From contig JANXSM010000062.1 in NCBI GenBank assembly GCA_025352665.1, positions 16,398-80,397 on the forward strand: a DNA stretch of 64,000 nt, in the 5' to 3' direction. This document shows positions 38,312-46,859 of this stretch, in pieces. The DNA is from Rhodospirillales bacterium. GTDB lineage: Bacteria; Pseudomonadota; Alphaproteobacteria; Acetobacterales; Acetobacteraceae. The notes under the pieces were generated by a model, which was not told the origin of the DNA, made no database searches, and saw only the letters and a program-made list of their open reading frames with translations. Made by a program: the position numbers and the translations under genes. Positions within the stretch are counted from its first letter, which is position 1, and each line of letters starts with the position of its first letter.

Positions 38312-39745
38312 ATGTCATCACGCATCAAAATCCGTCGCCGCCGCCGCACCAAGATCATCGCGACGCTGGGACCGGCCAGCTCCAGCATCGAGGTGCTGAT
38401 CCGGCTGTTCCAGACCGGTGCCGACGTGTTCCGCCTCAATTTCAGCCACGGCACGCATGACGACCACGCTGCCCGCATCGCCATGATCCGCGACATCGAA
38501 AAACGCTTCGACCGGCCAATCGGCATCCTGGCCGACGTTCAAGGCCCCAAGCTGCGGGTCGGAATATTCTCAGGCGGCCGGGTGCAGCTGCAATCCGGCC
38601 ACAGCTTCCAGCTCGACCTCAACCCCACCCCGGGCGATGTCACACGGGTGCAGCTCGCCCATCCCGAAATCATCCATGCCGCCGCCATCGGCACCAACCT
38701 GCTGCTCGACGACGGCAAGCTGCGCCTGCGCATCACCCGCGTGCGGCCGGATCACCTGATGACCGAGATCGTCACCGGCGGACCCTTGTCGGACCGCAAG
38801 GGCGTCAATGTGCCCGACATGGTGCTGCCGATCCCGGCGCTGACGGAAAAGGACCGCGTGGATTTGGACTTCGCCCTCGCCCACGGGGTCGATTTCATCG
38901 GCCTGTCCTTCGTGCAACGCGCCGAGGACGTGGCGGAGGCGCGCGACATCGCCGCCGGTCGCGCCTGGATCATGACCAAGGTGGAAAAACCGCAGGCGCT
39001 CGACAATCTCGACGCCATCTTGGCGCTGTCGGATGCCGTCATGGTGGCGCGCGGCGACCTCGGGGTCGAACTGCCGCCCGAGGAAGTGCCGCTGGCCCAG
39101 AAGCGCATCGTGCGGGCCGCCCGCGCCCGCGGCGTGCCTGTGGTTGTCGCCACCCAGATGCTGGAGAGCATGATCTCGGCACCGGCGCCGACCCGCGCCG
39201 AGGCGTCCGATGTCGCCACCGCCGTGTTTGATGGCGCCGACGCCGTGATGCTGTCAGCCGAGACCGCGGCTGGCCAGTATCCGTTCGAGGCTGTCAACAT
39301 CATGGATCGCATCATTGCGCGGGTCGAAAGCGATCCCGGCTGGCGCGAGATCATCGAGGCCTCGCGTCCCACGCCGGAGCATTCGACGGCGGACGCCATC
39401 GCCGCCGCCTCCCGCCAGGTGGCCCACACGATCGGCGCCAAGGTGATCTGCGGTTTCACGCAGTCCGGCAGCACCGCGCTACGAACCGCGCGCGAACGCC
39501 CGGAAGCTCCCATCCTCGGTCTCACGCCTTCGCTGCAGACGGCCCGCAGGCTGGCGGTGGTGTGGGGGGTTCACGCCGTGCTGACGCCCGAGACCCACTC
39601 GATGACCGAAACCGTGGGCAAGGCCATGCGTCACGCGATCGCGGAAGGCTTTGCCACGCACGGCGACGACATCGTGGTGACCGCCGGCGTGCCGTTCGGC
39701 GAGCCCGGCACCACCAACGCGCTCAGGGTTGCGCGAGTGAAGTGA
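38312..39745 (+). CDS. pyk: Pyruvate kinase
   Basis: A 477-residue enzyme that converts PEP and ADP to pyruvate and ATP. N-terminal KIIATLGPASSS, FRLNFSHGTHDDH (phosphate-binding Asn/Arg region), ILADVQGPKLRVG, the active-site lysine in WIMTKVEKPQALDNL, MVARGDLGVELPPEEVPLAQ, and TQMLESMISAPAPTRAEASD are all present. The C-terminal allosteric domain is complete. An AAGGAGAAG site precedes the ATG. An upstream in-frame extension falls inside the repeat and was not used. Confidence 0.96.
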   Translation: MSSRIKIRRRRRTKIIATLGPASSSIEVLIRLFQTGADVFRLNFSHGTHDDHAARIAMIRDIEKRFDRPIGILADVQGPKLRVGIFSGGRVQLQSGHSFQLDLNPTPGDVTRVQLAHPEIIHAAAIGTNLLLDDGKLRLRITRVRPDHLMTEIVTGGPLSDRKGVNVPDMVLPIPALTEKDRVDLDFALAHGVDFIGLSFVQRAEDVAEARDIAAGRAWIMTKVEKPQALDNLDAILALSDAVMVARGDLGVELPPEEVPLAQKRIVRAARARGVPVVVATQMLESMISAPAPTRAEASDVATAVFDGADAVMLSAETAAGQYPFEAVNIMDRIIARVESDPGWREIIEASRPTPEHSTADAIAAASRQVAHTIGAKVICGFTQSGSTALRTARERPEAPILGLTPSLQTARRLAVVWGVHAVLTPETHSMTETVGKAMRHAIAEGFATHGDDIVVTAGVPFGEPGTTNALRVARVK

Positions 39746-39770
39746 TTGGTATCTCGCGCCGGATATCACT

Positions 39771-39823
39771 CATACCGGGCAGTCGTTGACGCAGTCTTCA
39801 TGTGTCAACGGCGCCCCGGTATG
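39771..39823. repeat. Stem-loop with TTGACGCA...TGTGTCAAC core, copy 2
   Basis: Perfect outer arms CATACCGGG and CCCGGTATG enclose CGTTGAC/GTCAACG around a 13-base loop. It lies behind pyk and covers the 3' end of the frameshifted transporter, whose restored stop TGA is inside the right inner arm. Its core matches the element at 36070-36119. Confidence 0.65.
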
Positions 39824-41092
39824 GCGCTGTCGTCCGCGTGCGGCTTCAACGCCAGCGTGGCGACCAGGCCGAGCAGGGCGACCAGCGAGATCCACGCGCC
39901 GGGGATCGCCCGGTTGCCGGTCTCAGCGATCAGCCAGGTCGCAACGAACGGCGTGGAGCCGCCGAAGATCGCTGCCGCCAGGCTGATAGGCCAGCGCGAA
40001 GCCGGAGGTGCGCACCGCTTCCGGCATCACCTCGGTGAGGAACACCACCATGGCGCCGTTGTAGCAGCCGTACAGGAACGACAGCCACAGCTCGACCCCC
40101 AGCAGCCGGTCGAACGACGGGGCCGACACCAGCCAGGACAGCGCCGGATAGGACGTCACCAGGGCCAGCACACAGGTCGCGATCAGGATTGGCTTGCGGC
40201 CCACCCGGTCGGACAGGGCGCCGGCCAACGGCAGCCAGATGAAGTTGGACAGCCCGACACAGGCGGTGACGATCAGGCTGTCGGTCGCCGTCAGCTTGAG
40301 CACCTGACGGCCGAAGGTCGGCGTGTACGCGGTGATCAGGTAGAAGGTCGCTGTGGTCATCGAGACCATCAGCATGCCGAGGCCCACGATGCGCCAGTTG
40401 GCTGCCACGGTGCGCAGGATCTCGCGGGCGCCGGGGTGATGCCTGCGGTTGGTGAAGGCGTCGGTCTCCTGCAGCGAACTGCGCAGCCAGTACAGGACCG
40501 GGATGATCAGGCAGCCGATCACCATCGGCACCCGCCAGCCCCAGTCGCCCACCTGCGCCGGGCTCAGCGCGGCGCTGACGGCCACACCCAGGCCGGCGGC
40601 CACGATCACCGCCACCTGCTGGCTGCCAGACTGCCAGCTGACATAGAAGCCCTTGTTCCCAGGCGTTGCGATTTCCGCCAGGTACACCGACACGCCGCCG
40701 AGTTCGACGCCGGCCGAGAACCCCTGGATCAGCCGTCCCAGCAAGATGATCAGCGGCGCCGCCAGACCGATGGTGGCGTAGCCCGGCGTGAACGCAAGCG
40801 TGGCGGTGCCCAGTCCCATCAGCCCAAGCGTCAGCAACAGCCCGGCACGGCGACCATGGCGGTCGATGTAGGCGCCCAAAATGATCGCCCCCAACGGACG
40901 CATCAGGAAACCGACGGCGAAGGTGGCGAAGGAGCTGAGCAGCGAGGTTAGCGGGTTGTCGCTGGGGAAAAACGTATGCCCGATGTCGGCCGCGAAATAT
41001 CCGAAAATGAAAAAGTCATACATTTCCAGGAAGTTGCCGCTGGAAACGCGGATGACGCTGCGCACCATTTCCCCAGTGGTCGGCCTCGCCAT
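39805..41092 (-). pseudogene. MHS-family MFS transporter with a frameshift near the 3' end
   Basis: The frame from [20 protein letters not shown] encodes a metabolite:H+ symporter ([14 protein letters not shown], the loop [29 protein letters not shown]) like citrate or tricarballylate carriers, with about ten helices. After GFALAY the open frame turns into nonsense and stops at 39923. One base skipped near 39988-39991 gives [20 protein letters not shown] and a natural end ADDSAIPGRR with a TGA at 39805-39807. The total length of 1288 bp is one base too long for a frame. It is either a recent pseudogene or a sequencing error. Confidence 0.8.
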
Positions 41093-41142
41093 CTGATTTG
41101 CCTTTCGACCGAACACACCCGTCCGGTTGAATACGCCTGGAT

Positions 41143-41781
41143 TCAGCCCTGTGGCGTGTAGCGCCAGACGGAAGCGGGCGGGAAGTTCAACGCAGTCCAG
41201 GCCTCGCGCTTGGCGGCCAGATCGTGCTTGCGGCTGGGCAAGGGAGAGGTCACGCAATAGCTGTAGTGCAGGAAACCACGGCCGGGGGCCACAGCTTCGA
41301 TCGCGTCGATGAAACGGCGCTGCTCGGACACTGGCAGCAACACCAGCGGAATGCCGCAAACGACGGTGCCGATCTTGCCGCGCACATGGTCGGGCAGCAG
41401 GGCTGGCAAGGAGCGTGCATCCCCCTCGATCACGTTCACCCCCGGCAGCACGCGTCGCAGGTGGGCGGCCATGGTCGGCACGATTTCAACCACATAAAGC
41501 CGCTCGGGCGGCAGGCCGCTGTTGAGCAGTGCGCGCGAGATCACCCCGGTGCCGGCGCCGAGTTCCACCACCCACTCGTCGGGCGCGCGGCGGGTCTGCT
41601 GCACCACCTTGCCGCACAGGACCGGCGAGGACGGCACGATCGAGCCCATCTGCAGCGGATTGGCGATCCAGCGACGGAAGAACATCCATGGATTGGACAC
41701 CGTGGTCGCATCGGACCCCTCACTTGCCCCCGTCTCGTCGGTCGGGGTCTGTCGCAATCCGGGTTTCATCACGTGTGTCAT
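41143..41781 (-). CDS. Phospholipid N-methyltransferase-like SAM methyltransferase
   Basis: A 212-residue protein. [20 protein letters not shown] is the N-terminal signature shared by PmtA-like phospholipid methyltransferases and KsgA-related proteins. The SAM motif [40 protein letters not shown] and [13 protein letters not shown] follow. PmtA converts phosphatidylethanolamine to phosphatidylcholine in many alphaproteobacteria; relatives with other targets exist, so the role is probable only. The start overlaps the stop of the LPTW-repeat frame upstream (ATGA). Confidence 0.8.
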   Translation of the reverse strand: MTHVMKPGLRQTPTDETGASEGSDATTVSNPWMFFRRWIANPLQMGSIVPSSPVLCGKVVQQTRRAPDEWVVELGAGTGVISRALLNSGLPPERLYVVEIVPTMAAHLRRVLPGVNVIEGDARSLPALLPDHVRGKIGTVVCGIPLVLLPVSEQRRFIDAIEAVAPGRGFLHYSYCVTSPLPSRKHDLAAKREAWTALNFPPASVWRYTPQG

Positions 41782-41993
41782 CGCTGTGTCACTCTTGTGC
41801 CTGTTCGACCGCGTCGCGCCGGCGGTGCTAGCGCAATCAGGGGGGTTGGGAAAGATGTCTGATGAGGGATGCGTTGCAACGCAGACAATCGGATGCGAGT
41901 TCCGAGGTCAATCCATGTCGGCAGGCAGATGTTCACCCATGTCGGCAAGCCGACGTTCATCCATGTCGGCAAGCCGCCTTTCAACCTCCTCAT
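41778..41993 (-). CDS. Possible 71-residue leader ORF with LPTW octapeptide repeats
   Basis: The open frame begins MRRLKGG and then reads LPTWMNVG, LPTWVNIC, LPTWIDLG: three 8-residue repeats from a 24-bp tandem repeat. It continues with a basic tail and stops by an ATGA overlap with the methyltransferase start. No good ribosome binding site is seen before its ATG and no family is known. It could be a coupled upstream peptide or a chance frame through repetitive DNA. It occupies most of the 306-bp gap between the methyltransferase and pleD. Confidence 0.3.
   Translation of the reverse strand: MRRLKGGLPTWMNVGLPTWVNICLPTWIDLGTRIRLSALQRIPHQTSFPTPLIALAPPARRGRTGTRVTQR
41913..41984. repeat. Three 24-bp tandem repeats (CCATGTCGGCAAGCCGACGT type)
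   Basis: Units at 41913-41936, 41937-41960 and 41961-41984 share CCATGTCGGCA(A/G)GC and a TTCA end, diverging at three to five positions. A period of 24 keeps the reading frame on the minus strand, where each unit encodes LPTWxxxx. There are too few copies and no spacers, so it is not a CRISPR array. Confidence 0.8.
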
Positions 41994-42087
41994 GTGAACG
42001 CTATGCTCGGGTGACTCGCACGCAAAGTGGTTCGGCCGCGCCGCGGCATGTTGCCGTTCGCCTGATGGAAGGCTCTACTCGCCGCCG

Positions 42088-43452
42088 ATGACAGCCCGAA
42101 TTCTCATCGTCGACGATGTCCCCGCCAACACGCGGCTGCTCGAAGCCAGGCTGAGCGCGGAATATTATCAGGTCGCCAGCGCCCAGGACGGGTTCGAGGC
42201 CCTGCGTCTGGCCCAGGCTTGGCAGCCGGACCTGATTTTGCTCGACATCATGATGCCCGAGATGGATGGCTTCGAGACCTGCCGACGCCTCAAGGCCGAC
42301 CCCGCCACGCTGCACATTCCGGTCGTGATGGTCACAGCCCTCGGGGAGCCTGCCGAGCGGCTGCAGGGCCTGGAAGCCGGCGCCGACGATTTTCTGACCA
42401 AACCCGTCGAATACGACACGCTGTTGGCGCGCGTGCGCTCCCTGGTCCGCCTCAAACGCCTGCTCGATGAATTGCGTGTACGAGGCGAGACCGCCCGGGC
42501 GCTGGGCCTCGCCGGCGAACAGGTGTGCGTCCCCTCCGTCTCCGGCGCCCGGGCGCTGGTGGTCGACGACTGGGATCTCGGCGCCCAGGCGATCCAGGAC
42601 AGCCTGTCCCGCGAGGGCATCCTGCCCGGTCGCGCCAGCAGCGAGGCGGAGGCGATGGCGCTGACCGCCGCCATTCCGTTCGACCTCATCGTGCTCAGCC
42701 TGTCGATGACCACGGACGACCCGCTGCGCCTGGCCTCGCGCCTGCGCGCCGCCGACATCACCCACGACATCCCGCTGCTGCTGATCGCCGAGCCGGAGCA
42801 GCGTGAACGTATCCTGCGCGGCTTCGACCTTGGCGCCAACGATTGGCTGTTGCGTCCGGTCGACGAGAATGAGCTGCGCGCGCGCGCACGCAACCAGATC
42901 CGTCGCAAGTTCTACCAGGACCGCCTGCGCGCCGACCTGGGATCCGCGTTGGAGATGGCGCTGACCGATCCGCTCACCGGATTTTACAACCAGCGCTACC
43001 TGATGCGCCACCTGCGCAGCCTGCTCGCCGGCGGACAGCCCAACGGCATTGCGGTCATGATGGTGGACGTGGATCACTTCAAGGAGATCAACGACCGCTA
43101 CGGTCATTCGGTCGGCGACACCGCGCTGAAGGCGATCGCCGACACGCTGCGCACCCGCACGCGCGTGTTCGACAGCATTGCGCGCTACGGGGGCGAGGAA
43201 TTCGTCGTTGTCATGCCTGGCGCCGGGGCCCAGGACGCGCTGAGTGCCGCCGAACGCCTGCGCAGCTCGGTCGAGCGCATGCCCTTTGCCCCGCAGCCAG
43301 GACTCACCCACGCGCTGACGGTGAGCATCGGCATCTCATTTACCGACAGCCCACTGATGACGCCTGAGCTTTTGCTGCAGTCCGCAGATCATGCGATGTA
43401 TCAGGCAAAACGTGCCGGACGGAACCGTGTCGAGATGGCGCCGCCCGGGTAA
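42088..43452 (+). CDS. pleD: PleD-type response regulator, REC-REC-GGDEF diguanylate cyclase
   Basis: A 454-residue protein. REC1 has ILIVDDVPANTRLL and the phosphoacceptor Asp53 in LILLDIMMPEMDG. REC2 (about 155-280) keeps the fold, but the acceptor position reads IVLSLSM with serine, as expected for the adaptor REC of PleD. The GGDEF domain (about 295-454) has DPLTGFYNQRYL, DVDHFKEINDRYGHSVGD and the active site YGGEEFVVV. The inhibitory site RVFD stands five residues before GGEEF, so c-di-GMP product inhibition is likely. It makes c-di-GMP for polar and cell-cycle development. It sits next to rpmG, the usual alphaproteobacterial context. Confidence 0.95.
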   Translation: MTARILIVDDVPANTRLLEARLSAEYYQVASAQDGFEALRLAQAWQPDLILLDIMMPEMDGFETCRRLKADPATLHIPVVMVTALGEPAERLQGLEAGADDFLTKPVEYDTLLARVRSLVRLKRLLDELRVRGETARALGLAGEQVCVPSVSGARALVVDDWDLGAQAIQDSLSREGILPGRASSEAEAMALTAAIPFDLIVLSLSMTTDDPLRLASRLRAADITHDIPLLLIAEPEQRERILRGFDLGANDWLLRPVDENELRARARNQIRRKFYQDRLRADLGSALEMALTDPLTGFYNQRYLMRHLRSLLAGGQPNGIAVMMVDVDHFKEINDRYGHSVGDTALKAIADTLRTRTRVFDSIARYGGEEFVVVMPGAGAQDALSAAERLRSSVERMPFAPQPGLTHALTVSIGISFTDSPLMTPELLLQSADHAMYQAKRAGRNRVEMAPPG

Positions 43453-43467
43453 ATTCGGGTCGCCAGA

Positions 43468-43635
43468 TTACTTGATCTTGGCTTCCTTGAAGACGACATG
43501 TTTGCGAGCAACCGGATCATACTTCCGGAACTCCAGCTTGCCTGTCTGGGCGCGCGCGTTCTTCTTGGTAACGTAGAAAAAGCCGGTGTCCGCGGTGGAC
43601 ACGAGTTTGATCTGGACAGTGTTGGTCTTGGCCAT
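43468..43635 (-). CDS. rpmG: 50S ribosomal protein L33
   Basis: A 55-residue protein [20 protein letters not shown] then [20 protein letters not shown] and [15 protein letters not shown], the standard alphaproteobacterial L33 without the zinc cysteines. It is convergent with pleD (15-bp gap) and divergent from the aspartyl protease gene. Confidence 0.97.
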   Translation of the reverse strand: MAKTNTVQIKLVSTADTGFFYVTKKNARAQTGKLEFRKYDPVARKHVVFKEAKIK

Positions 43636-43663
43636 CGGGAAACCCTCATGAAGGGCGCGGACA

Positions 43664-44530
43664 ATGGCCATGGAAGCAGCTGGCGTCAAGGTTGAAGCGA
43701 TCGGCCGGCGCGCGGTTCTGGCCGGTCTTGCCACGATGGGGGCGGGGCTTGCGCCGCAACCGGTCGAGATCTGGCAAGGACTATGCGTTGTCTCAGTACG
43801 GCTCGACGGCCAGGACGCGCGGATGCTGCTCGACACCGGCGCCGAACGCAGCGTCATCACCCGCGCGGCCGTCGCACGTCTGAAGCTGGCGCTCGATCCC
43901 TGGGTCGGCAGTGCTCTGCGCGGCGCTGGTGGCCGGATTGACGAGCACCAGAACGCGGTCGTCCACACCGCCATGATCGGCGACACCAGGCTGTATCAGC
44001 GCGCACCGGGCACGGCCCTCAGCCTGCCGGTCTCAGCACTCGACCTCGAAGGCGTCGACGGTCTGCTTGGCAGCGATATGCTGCGCCATCACAGCGTCAC
44101 TTTGGATCTGGCCGCCGGGCAATTGCAGTTCGACGCGCCGCCGGTCTCGTCGGCCCGTATCCGGCTGGAGAAATTCCGCCTCAATCTGCTGCTCGTCCCA
44201 GTCACGCTGGACGGCCACCGTCTTGCAGCCCTGGTCGACACCGGTGCCTCGATCTCGTTCATCAACGCCCGCGGCCTGTTCCAGCTCGGGCTCACCGCCG
44301 CCGCCCTGGCGCGCGACCCTGTGGTGCAGAGTGCCGCAATCGGTGGCAGCTTCACCGCCCGCCGCCACCGTTTCGTGAGCCTGAAACTGGGCGGCCTGAC
44401 CATCCCGAACGCGGAACTGCTGGCAGCCGAAGTGCCGCAGCCCGGGTTCGACATGGTGCTGGGACTGGACGCGCTCAGCCGCCAGCCCTTCACGCTCTCC
44501 TATGAAGGGCTCTGGCTGGCGATTGTTTAA
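43664..44530 (+). CDS. Retropepsin-like aspartyl protease family protein
   Basis: A 288-residue protein with an N-terminal hydrophobic/Tat-like stretch ([19 protein letters not shown]) and two retroviral-type protease halves. Each half has its own catalytic motif: [14 protein letters not shown] near residue 50-60 and [14 protein letters not shown] near 190-200, both with the Asp-Thr-Gly triad. Each half ends in GLLGSDML- or [12 protein letters not shown] flap-closing sequences. The tandem arrangement suggests an intramolecular two-lobed protease, probably periplasmic or membrane-anchored; the substrate is unknown. Its stop overlaps that of the convergent glgX (TTTAAA). Confidence 0.8.
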   Translation: MAMEAAGVKVEAIGRRAVLAGLATMGAGLAPQPVEIWQGLCVVSVRLDGQDARMLLDTGAERSVITRAAVARLKLALDPWVGSALRGAGGRIDEHQNAVVHTAMIGDTRLYQRAPGTALSLPVSALDLEGVDGLLGSDMLRHHSVTLDLAAGQLQFDAPPVSSARIRLEKFRLNLLLVPVTLDGHRLAALVDTGASISFINARGLFQLGLTAAALARDPVVQSAAIGGSFTARRHRFVSLKLGGLTIPNAELLAAEVPQPGFDMVLGLDALSRQPFTLSYEGLWLAIV

Positions 44531-46650
44531 ACCGCCTCGAACAACAGGAACGAGCGGCCAGTGACCTCATAGACATTGCCGGGCGTGAAATTCGGCTCGT
44601 CCGGCTCGCCCTCCAGATTGGTGTCGATCATGAGACGCCAGGACTGGTCGCCGCTGCCCTGGCTCGGCAAGGTGAACTCCACCAGATCGTGCCAGGCGTT
44701 GCAGATCATCAGCAGCGTCGCGTCCTCACCACGCCGGCGGATGCCCGATGGCGCTGCCCGTCCGTCGAGCATCAGCCCCACGCATTGGGCGCCACCATCC
44801 CAGTCGCCTTGCTGCATCTCGCCGCCGCCGGCATTGACCCAGGTGAGCTCCTTGACGTCGAGTTCCTCGTTATACGCCTCGGTCAGAAACCGATTGCGCC
44901 GCAGGATCGGAAACCGCCGCCGCAGCGCTGTCACCCGTGCCACGAAATCGATCTGCGCCTGGCCCTGCGGCGTGATGTCCCAGTTCACCCAGGAGATCTC
45001 GTTGTCCTGGCAATAGGCGTTGTTGTTGCCTTGCTGCGTGCGGGCGAACTCGTCGCCGGCCACCAGCATCGGCGTGCCCTGGCTCAGCAGAAGCGTCGCC
45101 AGCATGTTGCGCATCTGCCGGCCGCGTACCCGATTGATCTCCTCGTCCTCGGTCGGACCTTCCGCACCGTAATTGTACGAGCGGTTGTCGGACGAGCCGT
45201 CCTGGCCGTTCTCCCCGTTCGCCTCGTTGTGTTTCTCGTTGTAGCTGACGGTATCCGCCAGGGTGAAACCGTCATGCGCCGTAATGAAGTTGACGGACGC
45301 CCAGGGCTTGCGGCCCTCATGGTCGAACTCGTTGGGCGATGCCAGCAGGCGCGGAGCCAGGTCGGCAACGCCTGCCTCCCCCTTCCAGAAATCGCGCACG
45401 GTGTCGCGGAACTTGTCGTTCCACTCGGTCCAGCCCGGCGGGAAGCCACCCACCTGGTACCCGCCCGGCCCGCAATCCCAGGGCTCGGCGATCAGCTTCA
45501 CCGTGCCCAGCACCGGATCCTGCCCGCAGGCCTTCAGAAAGCCCGACTGGTTGTCGAACCCGTTCGTCTCACGCGCCAGAATGGTGCCGAGGTCGAAGCG
45601 GAACCCATCCACATGCATCTCGTCAGCCCAATAGCGCAGGCTGTCGGTGACCATTTGGATCACCCGCGAATGGCTGAGGTTGAGCGTGTTCCCGGTGCCG
45701 GTGTCGTTGATATAGAAGCGTTTCTGGTCTGGCAGCAGCCGATAGTAGGACGCGTTGTCGATACCCTTGAACGACAGCGTCGGCCCGCGCTCATTGCCCT
45801 CTGCGGTGTGGTTGTAGACCACGTCGAGAATGATCTCGAGCCCGGCTTCGTGCACGCGGGCCACCATCTCCTTGAACTCACGCAATGAATTGGCGCGATC
45901 CGCAGCATAGCGCGGGTCCGGCGCAAAGAAGCCGATGGTGTTGTAGCCCCAGTAGTTGGTGAGGTTCTTTTCCAAAAGATGGCTGTCGTTGATGAAGCTG
46001 TGCACCGGCAGCAACTCGACCGAGGTCACGCCGATCTTGCGGATATGCTCCAGCACCTCTGGCGTGCCGAACCCGGCATAGGTGCCTCGCAATTCCTCGG
46101 CCACTTTCGGATGGCGCATGGTGTAGCCGCGCAGATGGGTCTCGTAGAACACCGTGCGGTCCCAGGCGATCGGATTGCGCCGGGGCTGGCCATGCCAGTC
46201 GAAATTCGCGTCGACCACCACCGACTTGGGCACGAACGGTGCGGAATCGCGCTCGTCGAACGACAGGTTATCATCGGCATGGCCGATGGTATAGCCGAAG
46301 ATCGCCGGATCCCAGGTGAGATCGCCGACATGGGCGCGGGCGTAGGGGTCCAGCAGCAGCTTGTTCGGGTTGAAACGATGGCCGGCGTCGGGCTCATACG
46401 GCCCGTGCACGCGGTAGCCGTACAGCTGGGCGGGCCCGATGTCGGGCAGCCAGCCGTGAAAAATCTGATCGGTATATTCGGGCAGCGTGATGCGCTCGAT
46501 CTCGGTCGTGCCGGTGCTGTCGAACAGACACACTTCGACCTTGGTGGCGTGGGCTGAAAATAGGGAAAAATTGACACCGGTTCCGTCCCAATGCGCGCCG
46601 ATGGGAAACGGCAAGCCTTCACGAATCCGGTTTTTCAGCGGAATGGCCAT
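44527..46650 (-). CDS. glgX: Glycogen debranching enzyme GlgX
   Basis: A 707-residue GH13 isoamylase-type enzyme from MAIPLKNRIREGLPFPIGAH, with an AGGAG site. The N-terminal CBM48-like domain has WDGTGVNFSLFSAHATKVE. Catalytic motifs are VVYNHTAEGN, DGFRFDLGTIL (nucleophile Asp), KLIAEPWDCG (acid Glu) and NFITAHDGFTL (third Asp). It hydrolyses alpha-1,6 branches in phosphorylase-limited glycogen. No other glycogen gene is next to it. A 37-residue extension upstream is arginine-rich and lacks a site. Confidence 0.95.
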   Translation of the reverse strand: MAIPLKNRIREGLPFPIGAHWDGTGVNFSLFSAHATKVEVCLFDSTGTTEIERITLPEYTDQIFHGWLPDIGPAQLYGYRVHGPYEPDAGHRFNPNKLLLDPYARAHVGDLTWDPAIFGYTIGHADDNLSFDERDSAPFVPKSVVVDANFDWHGQPRRNPIAWDRTVFYETHLRGYTMRHPKVAEELRGTYAGFGTPEVLEHIRKIGVTSVELLPVHSFINDSHLLEKNLTNYWGYNTIGFFAPDPRYAADRANSLREFKEMVARVHEAGLEIILDVVYNHTAEGNERGPTLSFKGIDNASYYRLLPDQKRFYINDTGTGNTLNLSHSRVIQMVTDSLRYWADEMHVDGFRFDLGTILARETNGFDNQSGFLKACGQDPVLGTVKLIAEPWDCGPGGYQVGGFPPGWTEWNDKFRDTVRDFWKGEAGVADLAPRLLASPNEFDHEGRKPWASVNFITAHDGFTLADTVSYNEKHNEANGENGQDGSSDNRSYNYGAEGPTEDEEINRVRGRQMRNMLATLLLSQGTPMLVAGDEFARTQQGNNNAYCQDNEISWVNWDITPQGQAQIDFVARVTALRRRFPILRRNRFLTEAYNEELDVKELTWVNAGGGEMQQGDWDGGAQCVGLMLDGRAAPSGIRRRGEDATLLMICNAWHDLVEFTLPSQGSGDQSWRLMIDTNLEGEPDEPNFTPGNVYEVTGRSFLLFEAV

Positions 46651-46859
46651 CCTGTTGCGCTCCTGATGCGGTACCGAAACCGAAGTTGCATGGGTTGGTT
46701 CCGCAACCGGCGGCGCAGAGCGCCCACGCGTGGCCTCTCGCTGTGGAGACGTTCGCAGCACGTGCCGGCGACACGTGCGCGTGAGGACCGCGATTATTTA
46801 CGTTTCGTCAATCATACTCGGGCAATGGCTTTGAGCTCGAAGCAACGAGGGATCTCTTG

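Noticed and set aside
41913..41984. Possible CRISPR array
   Set aside because: Three directly adjoining diverged 24-bp units with no spacers and no cas genes nearby.
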